Of a stretch of DNA of 64,000 bases, positions 19,592 to 29,128 are shown in pieces. The notes below the pieces were generated by a model, which was given only the letters and a program-made list of their open reading frames with translations, ran no database searches and was not told the origin of the DNA. Origin of the DNA: Candidozyma auris (taxonomy: Eukaryota > Ascomycota > Pichiomycetes > Serinales > Metschnikowiaceae); assembly GCF_003013715.1 (NCBI RefSeq), contig NC_072812.1:1364001-1428000 (forward strand), in the 5' to 3' direction. Each line of letters starts with the position of its first letter. Positions within the stretch are counted from its first letter, which is position 1. Both the position numbers and the translations under genes were made by a program.

Positions 19592-22132
19592 ATGGCCCCG
19601 CTACAAAACGGTGGAGATGTTTCACAGGATCAGAGTAAACGCCGAAATGAAGATCCCTTATATCCCACTGGCAATGGGGCTATCACTTCGCTGCCAAAAG
19701 ACGTGCCAGGAAACACCATCAAAAACGTGTTTGAGTTTGAGGAGTTCATAGATCGCCATGTTGACTTCAACAGGGAGACTTTGGATGCCCTTAAGATGGT
19801 TGATTTGCACGGCTTGAGCGTCCCGGCCAAATTGACTGGAGATGAGGTAGTTCCTATTCTCGAGGCAGCCAGTCCTGATGGTGGTATCGCTCAAGCTCGC
19901 AAACCTGAGAATGGTGCTCTTTTTCAAATTGCATATAATCCTAACGAAAAAGCGAAACGTCTTGGAAGACCCAGGAAACATTTAGGTGCAAACAACCCAT
20001 CAGCATCACCCGAGACAGCTCTGCAAAATCTAGAGACCTCAAAGTTGCTTAAATTTCGCCTCGACAATATGCCATTGGAAGGTCCTGGTTCTCGAGGCGG
20101 TGATCCAAATGAGAAAAAGCGCCTGGGTATAATAGCAGAGTCCAACGCAGCGAAGAAACGAAAGCAGTCTGTGCTCAACTTTTCCAAGGCAAACGACTCC
20201 GAGACTGTAAGTCTCACTACCACCACAAGTTCGGAGGCAAATGAGGTGACGGGAACCTCCCTGAGCCCAGCTTGCCGAGAGAATGGCTCCAAGATCCTGC
20301 TGCTGGTGTCTGACAACGACGTGGAAGTTGTTGCTGAGTCTTTGGCGCTGAGACCTACAGAATCATCTGAAGTCAAGAGTGATCATGAGCAAGTTGATCC
20401 AATCAAAACAGAAGGTGAGTTGCAAAATGATCTGAATGAAAGTGGCTCTAAGGATAACGTTTTTTCTAACGGCACGTCAATAGTCAAGAAGGAGAATTCT
20501 CCCAAGACTAAACGCGTCACACTCAGGTTCAGAAACAAGATAACCAAAACTTCGATTGTTCGCGAGAAGAACAGAATCACTAGAACATACCCGGGACCTT
20601 TGGTGCCTGTGCATTACGACCTTTACGATGACAATCTATTTGACACTAAAGAAAACGCAACCGTTGCCGACGAGAGCATAGCGCTTGGGTTCCCTGTCAA
20701 ACACAATCCATATCTGGCTGACGTCGCATTCATTATCGCATTTTTGACTAAGTTCCCTGAAATCATTTACGTTGGTCATATTGGCCCGCAAGATATAGAA
20801 GATGGTTTGGGTCTTACTAGTGATCTGAGGAATGAGGAGGAATCTGGCATATCCCGACTAATGGATGATCTATTTTGTAAGCTACTCACTTTAGTTCTCA
20901 ACAGAAAGAAGCTTATCACTCCTAGCAATTACAAGAGCGGGGTGGAAGAGCTTCGAAAGCAGTGTTTTACACTTGGCTTGCCAGAGGAGTGGCGAGATGA
21001 CAGATTTGTCAGAAATATAACTGCTGTTCCGACGGATACTGATGCAGATTGGGTTGATCGCTCAAAACCTCCTGTGCTTCAAGAAGACAACTACGAATAT
21101 CAAGCTCCTCTGGAGAAGCTCAATCCATTTCATGAACCTCTCTTCGAAGAACAGGGCCTTGCGGGTTTACCCAATCCGCGTGATAGACTTATCATGATGA
21201 GATGCTTGGTAGTTTGGTGTCTCTCGACTTCAAACGTGTTGAAATCTCACATAGCACAGGTGGTCAACAAGCAAGAAATTGCTGGTGAAAAAGATGCACT
21301 TTACGCATCAAGACCGATTCTCAAGGGATTCTCTCAGACGACTGATTTGAAGAAAGAGCTAGAAGCGAGGCTATCAAAAAAAGGCAAGGGACAACAGTCT
21401 CCACAGGGGACTCCCGATCCCGATTCTGGTCAGCGATACATAGACCCTACTTCTGATCCTGTCGTTCATCCCATGGCATTGAGGCTCAACGAATTCATCG
21501 TGGGTGATTGTGGTTTCAAAATTGGGCGATTTTACCTTGTAAGAATGGCGGAACCGTCCGGAGGCGGGCTTTCTAGTGTTGACCGAATGAAAGCCATCAC
21601 AAAAGATCCAGCTGGTCTCAAACTCAGTATTCCTTCAAAGTTCAAACTTTATGTTGAAGATGTCCATGCAGTGCTTTCGGAATCGTTGAGAACGTTAGGT
21701 GTTGAGTTTGACAAAGAAGGTAAAGAGGTGCCTCTGGAAGCGCAATATGATGATTCAAAGCATTGGTACGAAGTCGCAAGTAACTCCGCTGAGCTTTTGA
21801 GCTTCACCAAGCATTTATCTCAAAAGTTGGGTCTTTCTTCAGATGCCTCCAAGGAAGTATCAATCATTCCACAAAATAGTGTCGCATACAGACCCATACT
21901 TTACATGTATCAATATCTTTCCATGATTGCACCGCTTATAGAAACTTTTGAGGAAATGGCAAACACGCATAGTTCCGCTGGGTCAAGATCTGCAAGAAAG
22001 AAAGTTGACTACAGTTTATCAAACACTGGGTATGCCGAGAATGGATACAACGACCACGCTCAGCACGATGACGATGAATCTTACGACGAAGGTGATGTCT
22101 TAGACGACGACGATGAAGAGTATCTGGAATAA
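19592..22132 (+). CDS. DDT/WHIM-type chromatin-remodelling accessory protein
   Basis: The protein has 846 residues from the ATG at 19592. An upstream extension to 19433 has no homologue-like content. An AT-hook-like KRLGRPRKHLG lies near residue 120. A low-complexity, basic/acidic middle precedes a DDT-like helical segment from about residue 370 (NPYLADVAFIIAFLTKFPEI). A second conserved block near 510-560 (NPRDRLIMMRCLVVWCL) and a helix-rich C-terminal half follow. The tail is strongly acidic (last 20 residues mostly Asp/Glu). DDT and WHIM motifs occur in partners of ISWI ATPases, such as Itc1, Ioc3 and Esc8. The absence of an N-terminal WAC domain argues against Itc1. I infer a nuclear ISWI-partner role, most like Ioc3/Esc8, without certainty. 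Confidence 0.65.
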   Translation: MAPLQNGGDVSQDQSKRRNEDPLYPTGNGAITSLPKDVPGNTIKNVFEFEEFIDRHVDFNRETLDALKMVDLHGLSVPAKLTGDEVVPILEAASPDGGIAQARKPENGALFQIAYNPNEKAKRLGRPRKHLGANNPSASPETALQNLETSKLLKFRLDNMPLEGPGSRGGDPNEKKRLGIIAESNAAKKRKQSVLNFSKANDSETVSLTTTTSSEANEVTGTSLSPACRENGSKILLLVSDNDVEVVAESLALRPTESSEVKSDHEQVDPIKTEGELQNDLNESGSKDNVFSNGTSIVKKENSPKTKRVTLRFRNKITKTSIVREKNRITRTYPGPLVPVHYDLYDDNLFDTKENATVADESIALGFPVKHNPYLADVAFIIAFLTKFPEIIYVGHIGPQDIEDGLGLTSDLRNEEESGISRLMDDLFCKLLTLVLNRKKLITPSNYKSGVEELRKQCFTLGLPEEWRDDRFVRNITAVPTDTDADWVDRSKPPVLQEDNYEYQAPLEKLNPFHEPLFEEQGLAGLPNPRDRLIMMRCLVVWCLSTSNVLKSHIAQVVNKQEIAGEKDALYASRPILKGFSQTTDLKKELEARLSKKGKGQQSPQGTPDPDSGQRYIDPTSDPVVHPMALRLNEFIVGDCGFKIGRFYLVRMAEPSGGGLSSVDRMKAITKDPAGLKLSIPSKFKLYVEDVHAVLSESLRTLGVEFDKEGKEVPLEAQYDDSKHWYEVASNSAELLSFTKHLSQKLGLSSDASKEVSIIPQNSVAYRPILYMYQYLSMIAPLIETFEEMANTHSSAGSRSARKKVDYSLSNTGYAENGYNDHAQHDDDESYDEGDVLDDDDEEYLE

Positions 22133-22157
22133 AATAGCCAGCCAAGCTCTGTATATC

Positions 22158-22177
22158 TTTTTTTTTTTTTTTTTTTT
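22158..22177. repeat. Poly(T) tract between convergent genes
   Basis: A run of about 20 T lies between the DDT-protein stop (22132) and the RSC6-like stop (22252). It probably lies in the overlapping terminator region. Confidence 0.6.
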
Positions 22178-22251
22178 GCCCGATTATTTTTATTGGTTTA
22201 TGAGATGGTTCTTCAGGCTAATATACAATTCTTCTCACACATTCAGCTGAT

Positions 22252-23682
22252 TTATAACTTTTGAGCACCTAACATTAGGTCAATCTTCTGTCTTAGTTCT
22301 TGTTCGTGTTCCTTGAAGTATTGCGCTTTTCTGACGTCCTCTTCGTTGAAGCCTTCTTCACTTTTCAACGCTTTTAGAGTCTCGGACTGGCTCTCCAACC
22401 ATTTCTTTATAAATACAACAGGATCATCACTCAACTCTCTATAGAACTGTTCTCTATTGTTAGAGCTCTGTAAAGCCACAATCCCAAGAGATATACGTTG
22501 ATTAAGGTACTGAACAAGTTCATCAGACTTCGACATGCTTTCAAATGCACTTTTATTCTCATCAATTATCTCCTTCTCCATTTTACCCATTGACAAGGCT
22601 AATTCGACAGGAATATCGACCACAACATCACCTAAAGTTGTTGACCTTGTAGTGTCTATTTCGTAGTCCAACACTATTGGTTGACGTGGACGCACATGGG
22701 GCTGAATTAATTGATAAAGATCCTTGAACTTGAAAGTATTGACCTTCAACAAGTCCTTCAATACTTCATCGCATTGCACCACAGACAAATCAGTCTCTTC
22801 GTTCGACTGGGAATTCAAAGCTTGAGACGACATAGAAGAAGCTGGCACAGCTGGCACGTTGGAATAGCTGTCAGCTCTCTTGAACAACTTCTTGAATAAA
22901 ACATACTGCCAGATCAGGTATATCAATTCCTGTTGAGAAGCTTCGCGTTTGCCAGTAAACTGGGCCATTTCCTGTGACACCAGAAGCTTGAATGTGTAAT
23001 CTTTGGTTAATATAGCAATCTTGGATTTGATGGGGAAGACTCCTTGACGAGTAACGTCGATACCATCAAACAGCCATTGCAGAGAGCCATTGCTCAATTG
23101 CGAGTTGCCGCCTTGATTATTGCCATTGTTGTTACCTTCATTGCGCCACTCTATGATATTGGATTGGCTTCCTTGTAAAGATGGGTAATCTTCATTAGGA
23201 ACAATTTCGATCGAAATACCTGAAAGAAAAGAGCTAAATTTCATCTCCTTAGCCTCGGAAACCTCGGGACTATCGGAAATAAAGCGACCCTCAACTCTCA
23301 ACGTCCAAGAGGAGTCAGTATTTGAGGTCTCGTTCACCTTTGATTGATTATTCTGCCACGGCTGGTTCTGACAGGTGTTGTAGATAAAAACACGTAAAAT
23401 TCCCGTTTCTCTCTTCATACTATTCGCTTGCATAGATGATGCTTGCACGGACTGAAAATCAAGTCCTTTTTGTGCAATGAGCAAATCCAATTGTTTCTCG
23501 GCATCTTGAAGCTTCTTGTAAAGATTCAAGTTTGGTACCTTGTCGTATAATTTTGAAGGAATGTTGACTTCAGTGGGCGTGTAGGAAATAGCTGGCGCAG
23601 CCGTATTTGGTTGATATACTTTGGAAGGCGCCTCTGAGACAGAGCCTTGCTGCCTTTGGACATATCCTTGGGGTGATGCCAT
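22252..23682 (-). CDS. SWI/SNF-RSC complex subunit, Rsc6/Snf12 (BAF60) family
   Basis: The 476-residue BAF60-type subunit belongs to an ATP-dependent chromatin remodeller. The N-terminus has the family core helix (KLYDKVPNLNLYKKLQDAEK, about 43-62) and a FIYNTCQNQPW strand block. The SWIB/MDM2-like domain lies around residues 210-350 (LTKDYTFKLLVSQEM, then LIYLIWQYVLFKKLF). The C-terminal helical region (DDPVVFIKKWLESQSETL) closes the protein. Length is near S. cerevisiae Rsc6 (about 483) and shorter than Snf12, so I lean to Rsc6. Lineages with only one BAF60 protein would use it in both RSC and SWI/SNF. Confidence 0.88.
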   Translation of the reverse strand: MASPQGYVQRQQGSVSEAPSKVYQPNTAAPAISYTPTEVNIPSKLYDKVPNLNLYKKLQDAEKQLDLLIAQKGLDFQSVQASSMQANSMKRETGILRVFIYNTCQNQPWQNNQSKVNETSNTDSSWTLRVEGRFISDSPEVSEAKEMKFSSFLSGISIEIVPNEDYPSLQGSQSNIIEWRNEGNNNGNNQGGNSQLSNGSLQWLFDGIDVTRQGVFPIKSKIAILTKDYTFKLLVSQEMAQFTGKREASQQELIYLIWQYVLFKKLFKRADSYSNVPAVPASSMSSQALNSQSNEETDLSVVQCDEVLKDLLKVNTFKFKDLYQLIQPHVRPRQPIVLDYEIDTTRSTTLGDVVVDIPVELALSMGKMEKEIIDENKSAFESMSKSDELVQYLNQRISLGIVALQSSNNREQFYRELSDDPVVFIKKWLESQSETLKALKSEEGFNEEDVRKAQYFKEHEQELRQKIDLMLGAQKL

Positions 23683-24323
23683 CGTTAAAAGAGATATATA
23701 ATTAGGAAAACAATCGTCGAGATAGTTCAGTTGAGAATTACATCAGTACATCTCACACTTGATAAACTGCCTCTGTAGACTGAACTTGGATGATAACATC
23801 GTCGTTGCCGGCAGACTGGTGATCTCGAAAACATTTTGATGCTGTACCGTTACCTACCTGATCAAATTGTCATAATCTATGTAGTCGCTCCATTGTGAGG
23901 CATTTGTATGACAGGTTTTAAGGCAAAACACAAACTCTAAACCAATATTGAGAAAGAAAATTCGCATCATAGATTGTAACTCTGTTGTACTCATCAGACT
24001 AAAACGACGTAAGTGATGTGCTTCTTGAAATGAGGTTGAAGCATACTAAGTCACAAAAGTGTGAGAAAATGGTGTGCGGTACGAAAGACTGCAAACGCAG
24101 CTTCAGTACTCTGTTGGTCAAGAATTGTAGTAGTTACCTAAAACTGTACTTAATCACTGAGTCGATAATTGTGATACCCAAAAGCGCCAGATTCATGTAC
24201 CAGATTTATCAAACTTGCAACAATTTCTATTCCACAACTAGTAAGTGTGTTTCATTTGAGTGCATCGCGACTAGCCAATTCGCACCGACTTAATCTGTTT
24301 TGTAAGATCATCTTTGCGTGGGG
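23683..24323. other. Divergent promoter region
   Basis: This spacer lies between the RSC6-like gene (minus) and the desaturase (plus). A frame at 24018-24293 begins with GTG and shows no motif, and I reject it. Nothing else is seen. Confidence 0.45.
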
Positions 24324-25826
24324 ATGTCATCTTCACCCAATCTACAGGGCGTGAAGGTTCAAAGACGAAAGATCAAGCCATCTGGAAATGGTGACTCTCT
24401 GAGAAATGCTCGCATCAATGATATGAGGAAGCGTAAGAGGAACTTTTTTTTACGCATCAGTTACCCTACGGTGATTACCTCCGTGGTTTTGCCATTCTTA
24501 GCATTTGCATACCTCATTCACCAAAAGCTCAGTTTGATACCAGAGAAGGCAGCAACATTATACTTCTGCGTCATATACCACATTTTTACCATATTAGCCT
24601 TCACTGCTGGGTATCACAAGTGCTACTCCCACTCGCTGTTTCGTCCAAAATATAGCTTTCTACAAGTATATTTCGCAATTTTTGGCGCAAGTATCGGAAT
24701 TGGCCCAATAAGGTGGTGGGCAGGTCTTCATAGAGCTCATCATCAGTTCACTGATCATCCAGACAAGGATCCATACTCCATCAAGCGAGGCTTTCTTTGG
24801 GCGCATTGGGGTTGGCTATTAAAAAGGTCCAAGTCCGACGCTTTCTTTCGTGAGTTCGTCGAAAACGAATTTAGTCTAAATGAAATTGAATCTGATGATT
24901 ACGGTCATTCTGGGCAACGCTCACGAGAACATTACGAAAATTTCACCAGACAGTACATTATTTGGCAAGAAGAGAGATATTGGCTATTCTTTCTTTTTTC
25001 GACAATACTCTTGCCGGTAGTCGTCACCGTGTACTTTTGTGAGGACACATGGATTAACGGTTTGATTTACCCTGGTATACTCAGAATGTTTGCCTGTCAG
25101 CAACTGTTGATGAGTGTCGAGTCATTCGGTCATTCAAGACGTCTTCCTGTGACGTTTCCATCTCAGCCCTTTAACGATAAAAATTCATCAGTGAATTGCA
25201 TGAATCCTTTTTTTGCAATGATTACTTTTGGGCAGAATCTGCAGAACTATCATCATGAATTTCCACATGACTATAGAGACAGTTCCGCGTTGTGGGCGTA
25301 CGATCCTACAAAGTGGTTCATTGCTCTATTGAACATCTTGGGGTTGGTCGAAGATGTATCCAAGACTCCAACTAACTTGGTAATACAACTCCAAATTCAA
25401 CAGCAACAAGCTGTGCTCAATAGGCGCAGAAGTCAACTCAATTGGGGAACCCCTATATCCAAACTACCCATGATCACAACGAAAGAATTTAAGAAGCTAT
25501 GTGGATCTGCTGATAACAAACACCGTATCTATATTGTGATACAAAATATTATACATGATATCACACCATTTATGGACCAGCATCCTGGCGGTGTTGCACT
25601 TCTCAAGGCCTCACATGGGAAGGATGCAACTAAAGCATTTTATGGTGGAGTTTACGGACATCTGACTGCTGCTGTAAACTTACTTGCAACGATGAGAATC
25701 GGGGTGCTAGCACTGGGTAATGATGAAGAAGTGTGGAGAAGAGTTGCTAGAGAGGAAGGTGAAGTTAATGATAACGACTCTAGACGGGAACAAAGTGGGC
25801 TGCATTCCACTGCTGAAGCCGCCTAA
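24324..25826 (+). CDS. Acyl-CoA desaturase with C-terminal cytochrome b5, Ole2-like
   Basis: A 500-residue ER membrane fatty-acid desaturase. It has two pairs of membrane helices and three histidine boxes: HKCYSH (98-103), HRAHH (136-140) and NYHHEFPHD (His 310 and 311). A fused cytochrome b5 domain has the heme motif HPGG (His 420) and a second heme His in YGHLTA. This is the Ole1 layout, but several Ole1-invariant stretches differ. The first box is HKCYSH rather than HRLWSH-type, and SVESFGHSRRLP replaces the NSxAH block. It is therefore more like the second, less conserved desaturase (Ole2) of CUG-clade yeasts than the essential delta-9 Ole1. Regioselectivity is unknown. The start is the ATG at 24324. 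Confidence 0.85.
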   Translation: MSSSPNLQGVKVQRRKIKPSGNGDSLRNARINDMRKRKRNFFLRISYPTVITSVVLPFLAFAYLIHQKLSLIPEKAATLYFCVIYHIFTILAFTAGYHKCYSHSLFRPKYSFLQVYFAIFGASIGIGPIRWWAGLHRAHHQFTDHPDKDPYSIKRGFLWAHWGWLLKRSKSDAFFREFVENEFSLNEIESDDYGHSGQRSREHYENFTRQYIIWQEERYWLFFLFSTILLPVVVTVYFCEDTWINGLIYPGILRMFACQQLLMSVESFGHSRRLPVTFPSQPFNDKNSSVNCMNPFFAMITFGQNLQNYHHEFPHDYRDSSALWAYDPTKWFIALLNILGLVEDVSKTPTNLVIQLQIQQQQAVLNRRRSQLNWGTPISKLPMITTKEFKKLCGSADNKHRIYIVIQNIIHDITPFMDQHPGGVALLKASHGKDATKAFYGGVYGHLTAAVNLLATMRIGVLALGNDEEVWRRVAREEGEVNDNDSRREQSGLHSTAEAA

Positions 25827-25965
25827 GAGTGAAATTAATATTTTAATTTGCATATATTCACGTGTTAAGGTAAATTGGTAAACTCATTGCAAGAATCTCG
25901 TAGATCCGGCACAGCTTCCTATGCTTCGACTAAAACGGTCGCACTGAGAGTCTAACTTCACCAAC

Positions 25966-26496
25966 ATGCCCCCACCAATTCACTTCCCGAAAATCGATTA
26001 CCGTGGTGCTACAGTCGAAGACTTGGACATTCGTCCTGCTATTTCCATCAACCCCTCAACATCTCTATCGAGAGCCATGGAGGTGGCTTTTGAGAATGAG
26101 TTTACATTTTTGCCTGTCATAGATGAGGAGCATAAGACTCTTCTTGGTGTGTTGAATATGGAGGATTTAGAAAAAGAAAAAATAGCAAACTCTCAAGTTG
26201 AGCCTATAGCAAAGAACTACATGCTTTGGTTCAGTCAGAAGGCCAGGGAAAACTACGAAAAGAACTACTCGAAGAAGACGGCAACTCCTCTCAATTCGAA
26301 AATAATGAAGCCCAAGGCAGGCAAGGGTAAGCACTATCATGTGCTTACTCCATTAACACCCTTAGAAAAGCTAGCGGATTTCTTCAATGCTGGTAACTAT
26401 TTTGCCATTATCACGAATGGCGAAGGCAGCTTGGTGTATGGTGTGGTCACCCCAGAGGATCTTATTAAGTACGAACACTCAAGGCCTCGTTTGTAG
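25966..26496 (+). CDS. CBS-domain pair protein
   Basis: The 176-residue soluble protein consists of little more than two CBS motifs. The first lies about residues 20-60 (RPAISINPSTSLSRAMEVAF, then FLPVIDEEH and LLGVLNMEDL). The second lies about 125-170 (VLTPLTPLEKLADFF, then FAIITNGE and VYGVVTPEDLIKY). Paired CBS motifs form a Bateman module that usually binds adenosyl ligands. A stand-alone pair in fungi has no firmly established role that I know. It starts 140 bp after the desaturase on the same strand. Confidence 0.75.
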   Translation: MPPPIHFPKIDYRGATVEDLDIRPAISINPSTSLSRAMEVAFENEFTFLPVIDEEHKTLLGVLNMEDLEKEKIANSQVEPIAKNYMLWFSQKARENYEKNYSKKTATPLNSKIMKPKAGKGKHYHVLTPLTPLEKLADFFNAGNYFAIITNGEGSLVYGVVTPEDLIKYEHSRPRL

Positions 26497-26781
26497 GCAA
26501 ATTATGGTTTAAGCATGTTACTTACTAATAGGTTGGCGACTTGACTTTAATACTTGTTTTTCTCGTCACTTAAAATGGGTGATCTTAGCATAATCTTTCA
26601 ATGCATAAATCTGAGTATAAGACAGGTTTCGCTGGTCAAAATTCAATTGTAATGATCTCATTGCTTTATAAATAAAGGTCGTTTTATCTTGAGTAGAATT
26701 CTCTGATGTTCAATGATGACCGCGACCCAAAGGTTTAGAAAGGAGTCGGGCCAAATGCCAGAAAGGACGCATCGAATGAGA

Positions 26782-27474
26782 TTAATGGGTTTTCTTTGCT
26801 TTCTTGGGTTTTCCGGTAGACCGCTTTACATTTGTTTTCGCCTTTTCGGCCAAGAGTCTCTCGACACTATCACCATGTTTGGCCCTACCTTCTTTGTAAG
26901 CGTACTCTACGCCGATTTTGTTGTTCATGAGAATGGCGCCATTCATTCTTTCGATGGCTTCGTCGCTGGACTCGAACGAATCATATTCCACAAAGCCGTG
27001 GCCCTTGGAGTAGCCTTCTTCATCTCTGACAATTTGCGGCGTTTCTATAAGGTTGCCAAACTTCTTGAACGTCTCCTTTAGATACTTTTCGTCGACAATC
27101 GGATTGAGATTCTTTATAAAGAGTCTTGCGCCTATGCTGATGCCAACGTCATCTCCAGCGCCTGCACTAGAGGGAGCGTTGGTATTAGACTGGTGATCTG
27201 TCTTCTTCATCTTGAGGGTTCTCCCATATAGCCTTATACCTCTGAGAATCTCTAGAGCGTAGTCAGCATCTTGAACACCTCGAAACTCAACAAATCCGTA
27301 ACCCTGATGTTTTCGCAGAATACGATCCTTTGGTAGGTTAAGCAGTCTCACGGGACCAAGCTGGATGAAGAGCTCATACAAAAGCGTTTCATCGACAAGT
27401 GAGTCTAAATTTCCAATATAGAGAGAGGCTTGAAAGTTTCTCTCGGAATCCAGTGGTTTCTTGAACACATTCAT
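26782..27474 (-). CDS. HSH49: U2 snRNP SF3b subunit Hsh49 (SF3B4)
   Basis: The 230-residue protein has two RNA-recognition motifs. RRM1 has RNP2 LYIGNL (about residue 17) and RNP1 GYGFVEF. RRM2 has LFIKNL and GHGFVEY. A short Lys-rich tail follows. Two closely spaced RRMs with the VDETLLYELFIQLGPV helix are diagnostic of SF3B4/Hsh49, which binds pre-mRNA next to the branch point with Cus1. I take the ATG at 27474 (MNVFKKPLD); an in-frame ATG at 27507 would add eleven residues without similarity. The splicing role fits the presence of several introns with strict branch motifs in this window. Confidence 0.93.
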   Translation of the reverse strand: MNVFKKPLDSERNFQASLYIGNLDSLVDETLLYELFIQLGPVRLLNLPKDRILRKHQGYGFVEFRGVQDADYALEILRGIRLYGRTLKMKKTDHQSNTNAPSSAGAGDDVGISIGARLFIKNLNPIVDEKYLKETFKKFGNLIETPQIVRDEEGYSKGHGFVEYDSFESSDEAIERMNGAILMNNKIGVEYAYKEGRAKHGDSVERLLAEKAKTNVKRSTGKPKKAKKTH

Positions 27475-27591
27475 AATTTGGATATGTGCTATTGAAGTAC
27501 TATACAATGCTCATCGGGACTACAATAATAGTTATGCGCGCTCTATGGCACCGCGCTAAGGAATGTCTATAAGATGCTAATGCAATCGTGA

Positions 27592-28653
27592 TCAAGCGGA
27601 GAATCCTTCCTCCTCATCATCGTAAGTTTCAGGTGCAGTGTTGGCTATCCCGGGCTCAGTTTGATTTCCTTGGGATTCTTGTGATACATTATGTTCATTC
27701 TTCGTGGAGACCTCTTCAGGGGCACTCTCTGAATCGTCTGAGGATTCAGAATCAGAATCGCTAGTGGAATCAGAGTCCAGACTGCTAGTGGGGTCGGTGG
27801 AACTTGCGTTGTCTTCACCCAGATCACTCTCTGGCCCGTAGGCTTCTTTCTCACTTTGTGTGTATTCTTCCCAAATTTCCGGCTCTGACATAACGTAGAT
27901 CTTGGGAAATTCAAGAACCGCTTTGTTGGCAAGCGCCTTACATAATGTGTCGTCACTGTTCAAAGAGATGATTGAACGCTTGCCATATGCCAAGACGTTT
28001 TCTAGACCAAATCGAAGTGAGTTTGGCGAGATATTTTCAGGTTCAACTTCCAAGCTTTTTGCTAGTTGTGATAGAGAGAGCGCCTCCTTCAAAGTAAGCT
28101 CCTCCTTAAGACGGTACGAGATGAAGCCTGATAGAGGTGTTCCTTTTGATCCTACAGGGACCCACTCGACCGTCCAGGCATATGTTCCCGCCTTCTTATC
28201 ATACCCTGATTTGTTCTGCGTAGCTCTGGACATTCCGGGCGGGAGATGTATGACGAGAACGTTTTCCCGCTTGAAGGAGTATTGCGGCTCATTGTACTTT
28301 TTCTTCATCCTAGTGATTCTGTTTTCGAAGTTTTCACCATCAAATTTCTGCCTTTTGTTGTTGTTACCCATTTGTCGCCTGAACATCATTTTAGCATTTG
28401 ACTTCACATCTTTGATTCCCAAATCTATTTTGCGTTCGAAATTTAGTAGATAATTGTAGTCCCTGTTTATCAACGAGGGATTCTGAGTGATCTCTTTCTT
28501 AGGTACGAACTTTGCGGGGTCAACTTTACCAGTACACTCAGATCGAAGCTTATGGCGATTCACACAGTCCAAAGAGCACGTTTTAGCTCCGCATGCTGGA
28601 CAAGTGTATTTCGTCTCCTTCTCTAGACATATGATACATATTTTGTCTGCCAT
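27592..28653 (-). CDS. BCD1: Box C/D snoRNP assembly factor Bcd1
   Basis: The 353-residue protein has an N-terminal zf-HIT domain (residues 5-40: CIIC, CPAC, CSLDC, then H and C ligands), followed by NRDYNYLLNFERKID, a conserved Bcd1 block. The middle domain contains the basic RRQMGNNNKRQKF region, where snoRNP-protein contacts are known. The C-terminal about 80 residues are acidic and Ser-rich. Bcd1 is essential for early box C/D snoRNA accumulation. The start is unambiguous because the zinc finger begins at residue 5. Confidence 0.92.
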   Translation of the reverse strand: MADKICIICLEKETKYTCPACGAKTCSLDCVNRHKLRSECTGKVDPAKFVPKKEITQNPSLINRDYNYLLNFERKIDLGIKDVKSNAKMMFRRQMGNNNKRQKFDGENFENRITRMKKKYNEPQYSFKRENVLVIHLPPGMSRATQNKSGYDKKAGTYAWTVEWVPVGSKGTPLSGFISYRLKEELTLKEALSLSQLAKSLEVEPENISPNSLRFGLENVLAYGKRSIISLNSDDTLCKALANKAVLEFPKIYVMSEPEIWEEYTQSEKEAYGPESDLGEDNASSTDPTSSLDSDSTSDSDSESSDDSESAPEEVSTKNEHNVSQESQGNQTEPGIANTAPETYDDEEEGFSA

Positions 28654-28717
28654 TAGACGGGATCAGAAAGTAGATTTGTGATGAGCATCAGATTCCTGTA
28701 TCAGATCTGCAGTAAGC

Positions 28718-28921
28718 ATGGCTGCGAAATGGCTACTCACAAGATCACCTTTGGCGACGTCCCCATTCCTAACCATTTTTACCCATAAAAGGTTCTCAAC
28801 ACATAGTCAAAATCCAAATTTTGATAAAGAGATGATAAGACATCTGAATATGTTAAATACCGGACTATTTAGACTACACATGCACGCTTGCAAATTGTCA
28901 AACGAGTGTTTCAACCTCTAA
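28718..28921 (+). CDS. Possible small mitochondrial protein
   Basis: This 67-codon ATG frame lies 64 bp from the divergent BCD1 start. The first 35 residues look like a mitochondrial presequence: basic, Ser/Thr/Leu-rich, no acidic residue, and ending in an RFSTHSQ-like processing region. The rest (DKEMIRHLNMLNTG) is a short amphipathic segment. I know no homologue. It could be a genuine micro-protein, a first exon or an upstream frame of the MRPL50 transcript. Confidence 0.35.
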   Translation: MAAKWLLTRSPLATSPFLTIFTHKRFSTHSQNPNFDKEMIRHLNMLNTGLFRLHMHACKLSNECFNL

Positions 28922-29128
28922 ACAACCGGGATTCCAGCCATACATTTTATCATACGCACACACACCTCTACTTTCATTAGTTTGAAACCGAGCTTTTGGT
29001 CTCAATCTCCTTTTAAGAAGCGGTCTATCATTCCGAAGTTGGACCCCATCTACAACACCCGTACACCAACTGGGGCGAGTAGTCCAAAATTTTCAGAGTT
29101 ATCGACCTCTAGATGAACCATCAAGACC

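Noticed and set aside
24018..24293. 91-codon plus frame upstream of the desaturase
   Set aside because: It begins with GTG, has no motif, and lies in the divergent promoter region; likely chance.
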